Source of the DNA: Rothia sp035916755
GTDB lineage: Bacteria > Actinomycetota > Actinomycetes > Actinomycetales > Micrococcaceae
DNA: 64,000 nt
Direction of reading: 5' to 3'
Assembly (NCBI RefSeq): GCF_035916755.1
Contig: NZ_JAYWIX010000001.1
Span: 310,001 to 374,000 of the forward strand
A program made the position numbers and the translations under genes. The notes below the pieces were generated by a model. It searched no databases. It had not been told where the DNA came from and saw only the letters and a list, made by a program, of their open reading frames with translations. Shown in pieces: positions 25,108-33,897 of the stretch (positions are counted from its first letter, which is position 1; every line of letters starts with the position of its first letter).

Positions 25108-27219
25108 TTAGCGGGCAGCAGCGATGGACTCGCGCGCCTTGGCAGCAACGTTCTCGGCGGTGAAGCCGTAGTCGGCGAAGAGTTCTTCGGCTGAGGCTGA
25201 GGCACCGTAGTGTTCCAGGGAAACGGCGCGGCCTGCTTCGCCCAGAATGTCCATCCAGGGCATGGCCAGACCGGCTTCAACGGTCACGCGGGCCTTGACG
25301 GCGGAGGGGATGACTGATTCGCGGTACTCGGCAGACTCGGCTGCGAACCACTCGCGGCAGGGCATGGAGACAACGCGGGCAGCGATGCCCTCTTCTGCCA
25401 GCTGGGTGCGGGCAGCTAGGGCAACCTCGACCTCAGAACCGGTGGCAATCAGGATGACGTCGGGGGTGCCTTCGGTATCAGCTAGTACGTAGCCGCCGCG
25501 GGCAGCGCCGTTAGCAGAAGCAAACTTCTCGCCCTCGGCGTCCGCGTGCAGGTCTTCACGAACCACGTTGGTCAGGTTCTGGCGGGAGAGCACCAGCCCG
25601 GCGGGGTGATCCTTGATGTCCAGGATCTTGCGCCAGGCGACGGCGGTTTCGTTGCCGTCGGCGGGGCGGACGACATCGAGGTTGGGGATCGCGCGCATAG
25701 CGGTCAGGTGTTCAACGGGTTGGTGGGTGGGGCCGTCCTCACCCAGACCGATGGAGTCGTGGGTCCAGACGAAGATGTTGGGCACACCCATCAGCGCTGC
25801 CAGGCGGACGGCTGGGCGCTGGTAGTCGGTGAAGACGAAGAAGGTGCCAGAGAAAGGACGGGTTGGTGAAGACAGCACGATACCGTTGGTGATAGCTGCG
25901 GCGGCATGCTCGCGAATACCGAAGTGCAGCACACGGCCGTAGGGGTGGCCGGTCCAGCTCTTGGTGGAACGGGACTCGGGGTTAAAGGACTTCTCGGTAT
26001 CGATGGTGGTGTTATTGGACCCGGCCAGGTCAGCCGAACCGCCCCAGAGCTCGGGCAGAACCGGAGCGATTGCGTTGATGACCTTGCCTGATGCTGCACG
26101 GGTTGCGATGGAGGTGCCAGCCTCAAAGGTGGGCAGGGCCTCATCAAGCTCGGCAGGCAGCTCACCCGCAAGCAGGCGCTCGTAGAGCTTGGCCTGCTCG
26201 GGGTTGGCGGCAGCCCAGGCGTCGAAGGATTTCTGCCACTCGTCGCGCTCAGCTGCGCTGCGCTCAACCAGGGCGCGGGTGTGCTCAAGAATCTCGGGCT
26301 CTACCACGAAGTGCTGTTCGGGGTCGAAGCCCAGTGCCTTCTTGGTGGCTGCAACTTCGTCGGCACCCAGCTTGGAGCCGTGGATGCCACCGGTGTTCTG
26401 CTTGGTGGGGGCGGGGTAGCCGATGATGGTGCGCAGCTCGATGAAGGAGGGCTTATCGGTGACCTTGGTTGCTGCGACGATAGCGTCGTAGAGGGCCTCG
26501 ACGTCTTCCTTGTAGTCGCCGCCAGCGGTCCAATCGACCTGGGCAACGTCCCAGCCGTAGGCCTCGTAGCGGGCTGCGACGTCCTCGGTGAAGGCTACAT
26601 CGGTGTCATCTTCAATCGAGATGTGGTTGCGGTCGTAGATCACGACCAGGTTGCCCAGCTGCTGGTGGCCGGCCAGAGCGGACGCCTCGGCGGTCACGCC
26701 CTCCTGCACATCGCCCTCAGAAGCAATGGTGAAGACGGTGTGGTCAAAGGGGGAGGTGCCGGGGGCAGCTTCGGGGTCGAAGAGGCCGCGCATGCGGCGC
26801 TGGGCGTAGGCAAAGCCCACAGCGGACGCCAGACCCTGGCCCAGGGGGCCGGTAGTGATTTCGACACCCTTGGTATGGCCAAATTCGGGGTGGCCGGGAG
26901 TCAGGGCGCCCGCGGTGCGCAGGGCCTTAATGTCGTCAAGCTCCAGACCAAAACCACCCAGGAAGAGCTGGTTGTACAGGGTCAGTGAGGTGTGGCCGGG
27001 GGAGAGAATGAAGCGGTCACGGCCCTCCCAGCGGTCATCGCGGGGATCCTGACGCATGACCTTCTGGAAGAGCAGGTAGGCCACAGGAGCCAGGCTCATT
27101 GCGGTACCGGGGTGGCCCGAGCCAACCTTCTCAACGGCGTCCGCAGCAAGCACACGAGCGGTATCAACCGCGCGCTGGTCTTTCTCGGTCCATTCAAGCT
27201 TCTGATTCAGGTTAGGCAT
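25108..27219 (-). CDS. tkt: Transketolase
   Basis: Thiamine diphosphate-dependent enzyme of the pentose phosphate pathway, 703 aa. N-terminal KVGSGHPGTAMSLAP, the TPP-binding GDVQEGVTAEASALAGHQQL (GDG-like motif, here GDV) with NHISIEDDTD, and the C-terminal pyrimidine-domain block HDSIGLGEDGPTHQPVEHL. The thiamine operon at 3.6-6.7 kb supplies its cofactor. It starts the tkt-tal unit, divergent from ctaB. Confidence 0.97.
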   Translation of the reverse strand: MPNLNQKLEWTEKDQRAVDTARVLAADAVEKVGSGHPGTAMSLAPVAYLLFQKVMRQDPRDDRWEGRDRFILSPGHTSLTLYNQLFLGGFGLELDDIKALRTAGALTPGHPEFGHTKGVEITTGPLGQGLASAVGFAYAQRRMRGLFDPEAAPGTSPFDHTVFTIASEGDVQEGVTAEASALAGHQQLGNLVVIYDRNHISIEDDTDVAFTEDVAARYEAYGWDVAQVDWTAGGDYKEDVEALYDAIVAATKVTDKPSFIELRTIIGYPAPTKQNTGGIHGSKLGADEVAATKKALGFDPEQHFVVEPEILEHTRALVERSAAERDEWQKSFDAWAAANPEQAKLYERLLAGELPAELDEALPTFEAGTSIATRAASGKVINAIAPVLPELWGGSADLAGSNNTTIDTEKSFNPESRSTKSWTGHPYGRVLHFGIREHAAAAITNGIVLSSPTRPFSGTFFVFTDYQRPAVRLAALMGVPNIFVWTHDSIGLGEDGPTHQPVEHLTAMRAIPNLDVVRPADGNETAVAWRKILDIKDHPAGLVLSRQNLTNVVREDLHADAEGEKFASANGAARGGYVLADTEGTPDVILIATGSEVEVALAARTQLAEEGIAARVVSMPCREWFAAESAEYRESVIPSAVKARVTVEAGLAMPWMDILGEAGRAVSLEHYGASASAEELFADYGFTAENVAAKARESIAAAR

Positions 27220-27670
27220 CAGCCGTCCTCTCTCAATCTGGCTACCCAGAAATATTCATCAAACTTATTCTTTTACCCGCCCACCGTCGCCCAGCGGGGC
27301 AAGCCCACACAAGCACACGGTAAAACCGGCAAAAGACGCTACTTCCAGGATAGTTCACCTGCGCATATGTGGGCTTGGTTTGCCTCTCAGCGGACACCCC
27401 CCAGTCAGGGGTGCGCTTAATCTATTAGCCAGGGGATAGGTAGGCGTTATACGATGTAATTTGACCAAAAGCTCTTTTGCCGTGCTCACAAACCGGCCAA
27501 GGTCGGCTAAAAGTGATGGGCACCACCAAAAAATCGGTGCGAGGGGCGCCCGGACGCGCAGACGGCGTCCGCCCCCAACACGCCGAAAACCGTCACCTGT
27601 TTCACATAGTGAATCACCCGGCGGGGAACCGAAGAGCTGCACACACAACAGTCAAGGGAAGTCAGCATAC
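27220..27670. promoter_or_regulatory. Divergent tkt/ctaB intergenic region
   Basis: 451 bp with no credible gene. It holds a CACCCC...GGGGTG hairpin at about 27396-27414 and a GC-rich CGGACGC/GCGTCCG stem near 27553-27567 in the ctaB leader. No promoter could be fixed with confidence. An open frame continuing ctaB upstream to 27461 is rich in Arg and Pro and is judged non-coding. Confidence 0.4.
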
Positions 27671-28654
27671 GTGAAGGGCCATGGCATCAACACCGTGATC
27701 GACCGTACCGAAGAAGGCCAGCAAACCCCAGCTGCGCCTGCACCCGGCCGCGTCTCCCTGGGCCGCAAAATTAGGGCCTACATTCACCTCACGAAGCCTC
27801 AAATTATCGAGCTGCTGCTGGTGACCACCGCGCCCACCATGATTTTTGCCGCCGGTGGCTTCCCCAACCTCTGGCTGGTGCTCCATACGATGATTGGCGG
27901 GTCACTTGCCGCCGGGGCGTCCTGTGCCTTCAACTGCTATATCGACCGCGAAGCTGATCGACTGATGAAGCGCACCGAGAAGCGTCCGCTGGTCACCGGT
28001 GATCTTACCGACCGGGAAGCCCTGGTCTTCGCCTGGGTACTGTCGGTCATCTCGATTATTTACCTCTACTTCCTGGTCAACCCGCTGGCTGCCGGTCTCG
28101 GTGTCGTCGCGATTTTCCTCTACGTTGTCTTCTACTCCCTGTGGCTGAAGAAGCGCACCAAGCAGAACATCGTCTGGGGTGGCCTGGCGGGCTGCATGCC
28201 GGTCTTTATCGCCTGGGCGGCTGTAGAGAACACCATTTCTTGGGCCGCTGTGGTGCTCTTTATGGTGATTTTTCTCTGGACGCCCCCGCACTACTGGCCC
28301 CTGTCGATGAAATACGCCGAAGACTACCGGGCCGCCGGCATTCCCATGCTGGGCGCGACCGACTCGGCCAAGAGCGTCTCGGTTCAGGTGGTGTTGTACG
28401 GCTGGGCCATGGTCATGTGCTCCCTGCTGCTCGTACCGTTGGGCGGCGCTGGTTGGGTGTACACCGCAACCGCTGTGCTGATTGGGGCCTGGTTCCTCTA
28501 CCACTGCCACAAGCTGCACCGCCTGGCCCTGGCGGAGCAGGCAACCAGCCGAACCGCTATGGTGGTTTTCCACGGCTCAATCACCTACCTGACCGTGCTG
28601 TTTATTGCCCTGGCGGTCGACCCCTTCGTGGGTGGCCCGGTGCTCCCTCTCTAA
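27671..28654 (+). CDS. ctaB: Protoheme IX farnesyltransferase (heme O synthase)
   Basis: Adds a farnesyl group to heme B, giving heme O for heme-copper oxidases. UbiA-family membrane protein of about 327 aa from the GTG at 27671 (AGGGAAG upstream). Prenyl-diphosphate Asp motif NCYIDREADRLMKRTEKRPL, the second motif WTPPHYWPLSMKYAEDY, and about eight or nine membrane spans. Works with CtaA and SURF1 in this window. Confidence 0.96.
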   Translation: MKGHGINTVIDRTEEGQQTPAAPAPGRVSLGRKIRAYIHLTKPQIIELLLVTTAPTMIFAAGGFPNLWLVLHTMIGGSLAAGASCAFNCYIDREADRLMKRTEKRPLVTGDLTDREALVFAWVLSVISIIYLYFLVNPLAAGLGVVAIFLYVVFYSLWLKKRTKQNIVWGGLAGCMPVFIAWAAVENTISWAAVVLFMVIFLWTPPHYWPLSMKYAEDYRAAGIPMLGATDSAKSVSVQVVLYGWAMVMCSLLLVPLGGAGWVYTATAVLIGAWFLYHCHKLHRLALAEQATSRTAMVVFHGSITYLTVLFIALAVDPFVGGPVLPL

Positions 28655-28668
28655 GCCCCCTACCCAGG

Positions 28669-28732
28669 TAGGTACCATCTAAATAAGAAATACCCACGAA
28701 CTAGGTGGGTATTTCTTATTTAGATGGTCTTT
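28669..28732. repeat. 24-bp-stem palindrome, copy A (also ctaB terminator)
   Basis: A perfect stem of 24 bp (28674-28697 and 28705-28728) with loop GAACTAG, followed on the plus strand by TCTTTTCTCTC. An inverted near-copy lies at 29809-29872 on the other side of the DUF559 gene. It can terminate ctaB and, from the other strand, the DUF559 gene. Confidence 0.9.
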
Positions 28733-28743
28733 TCTCTCGGAGT

Positions 28744-29655
28744 CTAGCGGTCGAGGAGGTAACGGATCTCAGCTGCGATTTCTGCTCGACGCGTCATCAG
28801 ATCCACCCATCGATACCGGCGAACAGTCCACCCCGAATTTTGGAGAAGAGATTCCCTCCGTCGTTCAGCCCATTCAGCCTTATGTCGCGGCCCGAAGTTC
28901 TCGTACTTCATCTCGCCATCAAATTCCAGGGCTATCCTGTAATCGGTGTAGGCTAAATCAACCCTGTATCGAAGCCCTCTCAGCGTTACCTCAACTTGCT
29001 CAGCGGGTGCTGGTAGGCCAGCCTCAATGAGAATAAGACGAAGAAGGGTTTCCCCCGGGCTCTCGGCAAAAGGACTCATAGCATTCATAACTCTGCGGCA
29101 CTTTGATGATCCCCACCCAGTAACCTGAGAGAGCTCATGGGCAAGACCCTCAACGCTGGCTAACCCTTGATGAAGAGCGCTATCTGCAATCACAGTTGCC
29201 TCTTCAAATGGCAGGAATCGGGAACAATCTACAACCGTCTGAACTAAACCTGTCACTCTAAAACCGCCCACCAGCGTCCTGTGCTCTTCTATCGGCTTAT
29301 AGGTGTAATGTTTGCGTGTTCCGGCTGCCCTGCCGCGAGAATCCGGTGGTCCAACGATATCCACTGCCGGTGGGGTCTTCGCTAGAGCTAATCCGTGTAG
29401 GCAGGCTGCTGCTGCGTGCGAGAACGTGGTAGTAGGGTCAGATATGTGCACAGCGGCAATATGTACCCGGTAGATTTCATGGGGTTTCAAGGAGCTCCAC
29501 CAGGCAGTTGGGCAGTAGATGCCCTTTCTGATGCGGGTAAGTTGTTGGTCTGCCAGCCCTCGTCTGATGCTGTCATGGGTATAGCCCTGGTCTAGGAGTT
29601 GCTGGGTCGTACGTATCGTGGTGGTGTATTTATTCATCTTCATGACAATAGGCAT
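28744..29655 (-). CDS. AbiEi-type winged-helix domain protein with C-terminal DUF559 endonuclease domain
   Basis: About 300 aa. Residues about 1-55 look like the AbiEi-type winged helix (TTQQLLDQGYTHDSIRRGL, then RIRKGIY), residues 70-200 the usual middle domain (FSHAAAACLHGL, VTGLVQTVVDCSRFL), and the C-terminal about 100 residues a Vsr/DUF559 PD-(D/E)XK-like fold: SPGETLLR Glu, YRVDLAY Asp and ALEFDGEMKYE. The catalytic residues appear present. Such proteins are frequent lone accessory genes in actinobacteria; the substrate is unknown. Base composition is visibly less GC-rich than the neighbours and the gene is bracketed by inverted hairpins between ctaB and ctaA, both suggesting acquisition. 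Start uncertain: ATGs at 29655, 29643 and 29637, none with a good RBS. Confidence 0.8.
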   Translation of the reverse strand: MPIVMKMNKYTTTIRTTQQLLDQGYTHDSIRRGLADQQLTRIRKGIYCPTAWWSSLKPHEIYRVHIAAVHISDPTTTFSHAAAACLHGLALAKTPPAVDIVGPPDSRGRAAGTRKHYTYKPIEEHRTLVGGFRVTGLVQTVVDCSRFLPFEEATVIADSALHQGLASVEGLAHELSQVTGWGSSKCRRVMNAMSPFAESPGETLLRLILIEAGLPAPAEQVEVTLRGLRYRVDLAYTDYRIALEFDGEMKYENFGPRHKAEWAERRRESLLQNSGWTVRRYRWVDLMTRRAEIAAEIRYLLDR

Positions 29656-29808
29656 AACCAAGGCCAAATCTTTTGGCTAGCGTTGGAGGTGATTGTGGAT
29701 AAGGTTTGGGCACTGCCAATAGTGAGAATTCGGGAGGGAGGTACTCCGACTTACCTAAAATTGGTGCAGCTATGACGGCATTGTGAAGAGATCCCGGGGC
29801 CCTGTGGA

Positions 29809-29872
29809 AAAGACCATTTAAATCAGAAAAACCCACCTAGTTCGTGGGTTTTTCTGATTTAGATGGTACCTA
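29809..29872. repeat. 24-bp-stem palindrome, copy B (also ctaA terminator)
   Basis: Arms 29813-29836 and 29844-29867, 23 of 24 pairs Watson-Crick with one G-U possible, loop CTAGTTC, which is the reverse complement of the loop of copy A. On the minus strand TCTTTTCC follows, so it can terminate ctaA. It differs from copy A at two stem positions, and both differences are compensated on the opposite arm. Confidence 0.9.
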
Positions 29873-29881
29873 TCGAGGAGG

Positions 29882-31060
29882 CTATGGTGTTAGGACGCGC
29901 CCCGCCGCCTTCTCGCGCGCAGCGGGAGACGACAGCACCAGCTGCCGCTCAAACAGCGATGACGCGGCCAGAGCGAACACACCCGACCCGATCAGGTGCA
30001 TCTCCACCAGCCAAATCGGCAGGCCGTTGAAGTACTGGGTGTAACCCACGATGGCCTGGTAGCCCAGCACCACCAGCACAAAGACCAAAGATTTGCCAAA
30101 GATAGGGGCCCAGCCCTTCTGCTTCCACAGCACAAAAAAGCCCAGCACCGATGCGCAGTAAATCCACACAAGAGAACCGTGCAGGCGGGTCACCCATACC
30201 GGGTTAAAAGCGTGGCGGTGGGTCTCGGCGTCACCGGCGTGCGGGCCGGTACCCGTCGTAACGGTGCCCATGAACATCAGTGCAACAACCAGCACCACGC
30301 CGACCCAACCGAGCATCCGCATGAGGTGGGCGGACGCGGGGGCGCCGGCGTCCGCGCCCCGAGCCGGGGCATGAGCTGGGGCAGCGGAGGGGACGAGCCC
30401 CTCGCGGGCAGCGGTGCCCTCGAAGTAGCGGTAGACGCGGTTGAGGTAGATACCGGCGATCATAATCATGAGTGCTGAGAGCATGTAGTGGGCGGTAATC
30501 ATCCAGGGGTTGAGGCGCAGCCACACCGAAATACCACCGACCACAGCCTGCACCGGAATACCCCAAAGCAGCAGCAGAGTCAGGTTGAAGAGGTCAGAGT
30601 AGCGGGAGCGAGGGGCGACTAAGCCACGGGACTCCAACCGAGCACCGATACCTTGAGCACGGAAGTTCTCAAAGCGGCTGCCTACGAGCAGACCCCACAT
30701 GAAGCTACCCAGAGTCACAGGCTCCGGGAACACCACTCGCAGCACTGCTAGGAAGGCGATGATGGTTACGGCGACCAGCACGAAGGTCAGCAGGCGGTTG
30801 CCGAATTCGACCATGCCGTGGATGCCCATTTCTGGGGTGGTAGTCCAGGAGCCGTCTGAGGTACAGCGGGGCCAGGCGTCGCAGCCCAGGCCGGAGCCGG
30901 TTAGGCGGACGACGCCTCCGGAGATAATCAGCACAATGTTGGCGAGGGCTACAGCCCAGGCGGTCTTTTTAATCCAGCGGGTGTAGTGGCGGGGGATAAG
31001 GTGTTCACCCAGGGTAGTTGGCTGGTAGGTTCCAGCGGTGGGTGTGTGTGGGGTCGGCAT
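29882..31060 (-). CDS. ctaA: Heme A synthase (COX15/CtaA family)
   Basis: Oxidises the heme O methyl group to heme A for aa3 oxidase. About 392 aa, with seven to eight membrane spans. His residues in conserved helices: GIHGMVEFGNRLLTF and the later TRLHGSLVWIYC and VEMHLIGSG, plus the GGVVRLTGSGLGCDAWPRC loop. ATG at 31060 preceded by GAAGGAACG. A Gly/Ala/Pro-rich loop of about 30 residues in the middle is longer than I would expect. Confidence 0.93.
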   Translation of the reverse strand: MPTPHTPTAGTYQPTTLGEHLIPRHYTRWIKKTAWAVALANIVLIISGGVVRLTGSGLGCDAWPRCTSDGSWTTTPEMGIHGMVEFGNRLLTFVLVAVTIIAFLAVLRVVFPEPVTLGSFMWGLLVGSRFENFRAQGIGARLESRGLVAPRSRYSDLFNLTLLLLWGIPVQAVVGGISVWLRLNPWMITAHYMLSALMIMIAGIYLNRVYRYFEGTAAREGLVPSAAPAHAPARGADAGAPASAHLMRMLGWVGVVLVVALMFMGTVTTGTGPHAGDAETHRHAFNPVWVTRLHGSLVWIYCASVLGFFVLWKQKGWAPIFGKSLVFVLVVLGYQAIVGYTQYFNGLPIWLVEMHLIGSGVFALAASSLFERQLVLSSPAAREKAAGRVLTP

Positions 31061-31101
31061 GGAGCGTTCCTTCACAAAGGTTGCGGATGGTCTGGGTCAG
31101 G

Positions 31102-31869
31102 CTAGGCTGACCATTTAAAGAATCGGGTGGCCAGGGCAGCAAAGAGAACGGTTGCCACCAGCAGGATGAGGTGGGGTAGAAGCAGGAAGCTCTGGTAGAT
31201 GTAGTCCCCGCGCAGGGCGTTACCCAGGGCAGCTGAGGGGAGCAGGTCAATGATGGGGGATAGCCAGGTGGGGTAGCGGTCGGTGGGAATTAATATGCCA
31301 CCGGCTGCTGCTAGAACTACCCACGCCATATTGACGATAGCCAGGGTCGCTTCGGCACGCACGGTCCCGGCAATGAGTAGCCCCAGGGAGGTAAAGCAGG
31401 CTGCCCCCAGTAAGAGGGTCGGCAGGGACATGAGGACGCCGGGCACGGTGGCCGTCCAGCCCAGCAGCTGACCGAGTGCCCCCACCAGCAGGTACTGAAT
31501 CAGGAGCACCGAGAGTACCGCCAGCACTTTGCCCGCAATCAGGCCGCCCTTGCCCAGTGGGGTAGTAGATATGAAGCGTAGCACCCCGTAGCGGCGGTCG
31601 AAACCGGTGGCAATGCCCTGGCCCGAGAGCGCGGTGGAGAGTACGCAGAGGGCCAGTACGCCGGGTACAGCTATATCGACCCGGCTCACCCCGTAACGGG
31701 TAGCCCAGGGGTCGAGAAAACCGGTGTAGGCAAGTGCCAGCAGGCCCATGATGGGGAAGGCGATGTTCAGCATAAGCTGCTCGCCGTTTTTGAGCATGGC
31801 GATGGTTTCGAACTTGCCCTGGGCTAGCACGCGGGTGAGGGCCGGTGCTGCTGTTGAGGTGGTGCTCAT
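31102..31869 (-). CDS. ABC-2 type transporter permease
   Basis: 255-aa integral membrane protein with six predicted spans, the partner of the ATPase that precedes it (ATGA overlap of 4 bp). In M. tuberculosis the same place (Rv1456c-Rv1458c) holds an ABC exporter next to a ctaA-like gene, so the arrangement is ancestral. The substrate is unknown; antibiotic or heme-related export has been proposed for the family. Confidence 0.82.
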   Translation of the reverse strand: MSTTSTAAPALTRVLAQGKFETIAMLKNGEQLMLNIAFPIMGLLALAYTGFLDPWATRYGVSRVDIAVPGVLALCVLSTALSGQGIATGFDRRYGVLRFISTTPLGKGGLIAGKVLAVLSVLLIQYLLVGALGQLLGWTATVPGVLMSLPTLLLGAACFTSLGLLIAGTVRAEATLAIVNMAWVVLAAAGGILIPTDRYPTWLSPIIDLLPSAALGNALRGDYIYQSFLLLPHLILLVATVLFAALATRFFKWSA

Positions 31870-32900
31870 CGGATATCACTGCCTGATAGTTCGAGGAAGA
31901 CGTCTTCTAGGGTGCGGTTGGTCAGGGAGAACTCGCCGGGCATGATGCCCTGGGCGGCCCAGTAGGCGGTGAGATTTGCCAGATGCTGGGGGGCGAGAGG
32001 ACCGCTCAACCGGTAGTGCCCTTCGGAGCTTTCAACCAGTTGGAGAGGGGAATCTGCCTGCGGCCAGATTGCTTCACGAGTAATGCCGGTCGGTGCGGTA
32101 AAGGTGAGGCAGCGGGTGTCGTCCTGCCCGCTGGCTAGCACCTGAGCCATGGTTCCGGCCAGTACGACCCTGCCGTGCTCAATCATGTAGACGTAGTCGG
32201 CGATGCGCTGGGCGTCATCGAGCAGGTGGGTGGTGAGTACAACGGCTACGCCGGCGTCGCGCTGTTCGCGGATAATGTCGAAAACGACGCTGCGGGATTG
32301 CGGGTCGAGCCCGGCGGTGGGCTCGTCAAGAAAGAGAATCTCGGGCCGCCCAATGATAGCCGCAGCCAGCGCAACGCGCTGCTTTTGCCCGCCTGAGAGC
32401 CTGCGGATGGTGGTCCCGTTAAAGGAATCAATGCCGAGCCGGGCTGCTAGGGCATCAACGTCGAGGGGGGTGGTGTACATGCGGGCGATGTGCCGCAGCA
32501 GAGGAAGCGGACGGACGGACGGGGGGAGGCCGCCGTCCTGCAGCATAATGCCCACGCGGGCACGCAGCTCAGGGGAGGCTCCCCAGGGAGTATGACCGAG
32601 TAGGGAGACGCTACCGCCGGTGGGCTTGAGTAGCCCCTGAGCGCAGGCTAGGGTGGTGGTTTTTCCGGCCCCGTTAGCTCCTAGCAGAACCGTTACCTGC
32701 CCCGCTTCAATGGTGAGGGAGAGGTGGTCTACCGCTCGTTTGAGCCCCTCGCTGGTGAGGGCTTCGGGGTGCTTGCGTGCGAAGTCCTTGGAGGGGGTAA
32801 AGTCCTTGACCAGGTTGTTAATGATGAGAGCGGCGGACGCGGGTGCGTCAGATGCGCTCTCACGTGGGCTAAGGCTGGGGGGCAGATGGTGTGTCGTCAC
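31866..32900 (-). CDS. ABC transporter ATP-binding protein (DrrA/CcmA type)
   Basis: 344 aa. Walker A LLGANGAGKTTT near residue 73, signature LSGGQKQRVALA near 168, Walker B ILFLDEPTAGLDPQSR, and H-loop LTTHLLDDA. A long N-terminal extension and a C-terminal domain of about 100 residues surround the core. GTG start. Divergent from sufR, with about 140 bp between. Confidence 0.88.
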   Translation of the reverse strand: MTTHHLPPSLSPRESASDAPASAALIINNLVKDFTPSKDFARKHPEALTSEGLKRAVDHLSLTIEAGQVTVLLGANGAGKTTTLACAQGLLKPTGGSVSLLGHTPWGASPELRARVGIMLQDGGLPPSVRPLPLLRHIARMYTTPLDVDALAARLGIDSFNGTTIRRLSGGQKQRVALAAAIIGRPEILFLDEPTAGLDPQSRSVVFDIIREQRDAGVAVVLTTHLLDDAQRIADYVYMIEHGRVVLAGTMAQVLASGQDDTRCLTFTAPTGITREAIWPQADSPLQLVESSEGHYRLSGPLAPQHLANLTAYWAAQGIMPGEFSLTNRTLEDVFLELSGSDIR

Positions 32901-33039
32901 CCGTCTATTCTAGCCCTTTCGTTTCGGCTCTGGGCGGACACCTACCGCTGTACTGCCTTAAATAGGTTGGCCTTACTAGCTTAAGGTTCCACAATTACGA
33001 CATACTTTATTTGTGTATTCCGCAGAGAAAGGCAGAACT

Positions 33040-33798
33040 GTGTCCACTAAAACTGCCCGCCCTGCAGAAACAGAGGAACGCACGCGCGACCGCGTGCTCC
33101 AGGGAGTTCTCACTCACGGCCCTGTTTCTGCGGCCAAACTGGGTGAACTGCTCAGCCTCACCCCGGCAGCCGTCCGCCGCCACCTCGACGCGCTTGAAAA
33201 GAACAACCTCATCGAGGTTGCCTCCCACCGCCAGCACGGTGCCGGAGCCGGCCGTCCCGCCCGCCGCTATGTCATCGCCCCGCAGGGCCACAGCGAACTG
33301 GGCAACGACTACCTCGACATCGCCCGCGACGCCCTCACCATGCTGAAGGACGCCGTCGGTGAAGACGCCCTGCGCCAGTTCGCCTCAGCCCGCGCCCACG
33401 ATATGGCAGAGCGCTACCGCCCCATCGTCGAAGCAGCGGGCGATGACGTCTCAGCCCGCGCCGAAGCGCTGGCAGAAGCAATGACTCGCGACGGCTTCGT
33501 CGCCACCGCCAACGAGATGGCCCCGGCTGTTGGTATGAGGTCTAAGCTGCCAGATAACCTGCTTGCCTCTATTCAGCTCTGCCAGGGCCACTGCCCCGTG
33601 CGAGACCTCGCCGAAGACTTCTCCGTCTTTTGCGACCAGGAAACCGAAATCATCTCCGAACTTCTCGGGGTCGATGTGCGCAGACTCTCCACCATGGCAG
33701 GTGGCGCCCACGTCTGCACCACCCACATCCCGTTGGGCCGCCCACCGGCGTCCGCCCCGCTAAACTCCGAAGAAACCGCAGGCGACACAGCCCCCTAA
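33040..33798 (+). CDS. sufR: Iron-sulfur cluster regulator SufR-like (ArsR/DeoR winged helix)
   Basis: Transcriptional regulator, 252 aa. A winged-helix domain (SAAKLGELLSLTPAAVRRHLDAL, here in part) with wing GAGRPARRY occupies residues 20-90, followed by a C-terminal sensor with a Cys cluster: LCQGHC near residue 182, FSVFC near 196 and HVC near 225, which fits [Fe-S] binding as in SufR. The GTG at 33040 follows AAAGG. Located directly upstream of sufB as its expected repressor. A pair of CTTAA words around 32957-32985 might be part of an operator; not certain. Confidence 0.9.
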   Translation: MSTKTARPAETEERTRDRVLQGVLTHGPVSAAKLGELLSLTPAAVRRHLDALEKNNLIEVASHRQHGAGAGRPARRYVIAPQGHSELGNDYLDIARDALTMLKDAVGEDALRQFASARAHDMAERYRPIVEAAGDDVSARAEALAEAMTRDGFVATANEMAPAVGMRSKLPDNLLASIQLCQGHCPVRDLAEDFSVFCDQETEIISELLGVDVRRLSTMAGGAHVCTTHIPLGRPPASAPLNSEETAGDTAP

Positions 33799-33897
33799 AA
33801 CTTTCCACCGGCAGGGCATGCCCAGCAGATCCTGCCACTGAGAAGAAGAATTCACCGACTTACCTCGGTGAAAACCAACCCACCAAGAAAGGCCGTA

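Noticed and set aside
27461..27670. Upstream in-frame extension of ctaB
   Set aside because: Arg/Pro-rich, no RBS at the upstream start; the GTG at 27671 has a good RBS and the family's usual N-terminus begins there.
28669..29872. CRISPR array or IS element
   Set aside because: Only two repeat copies and no spacer series; no transposase gene between them.
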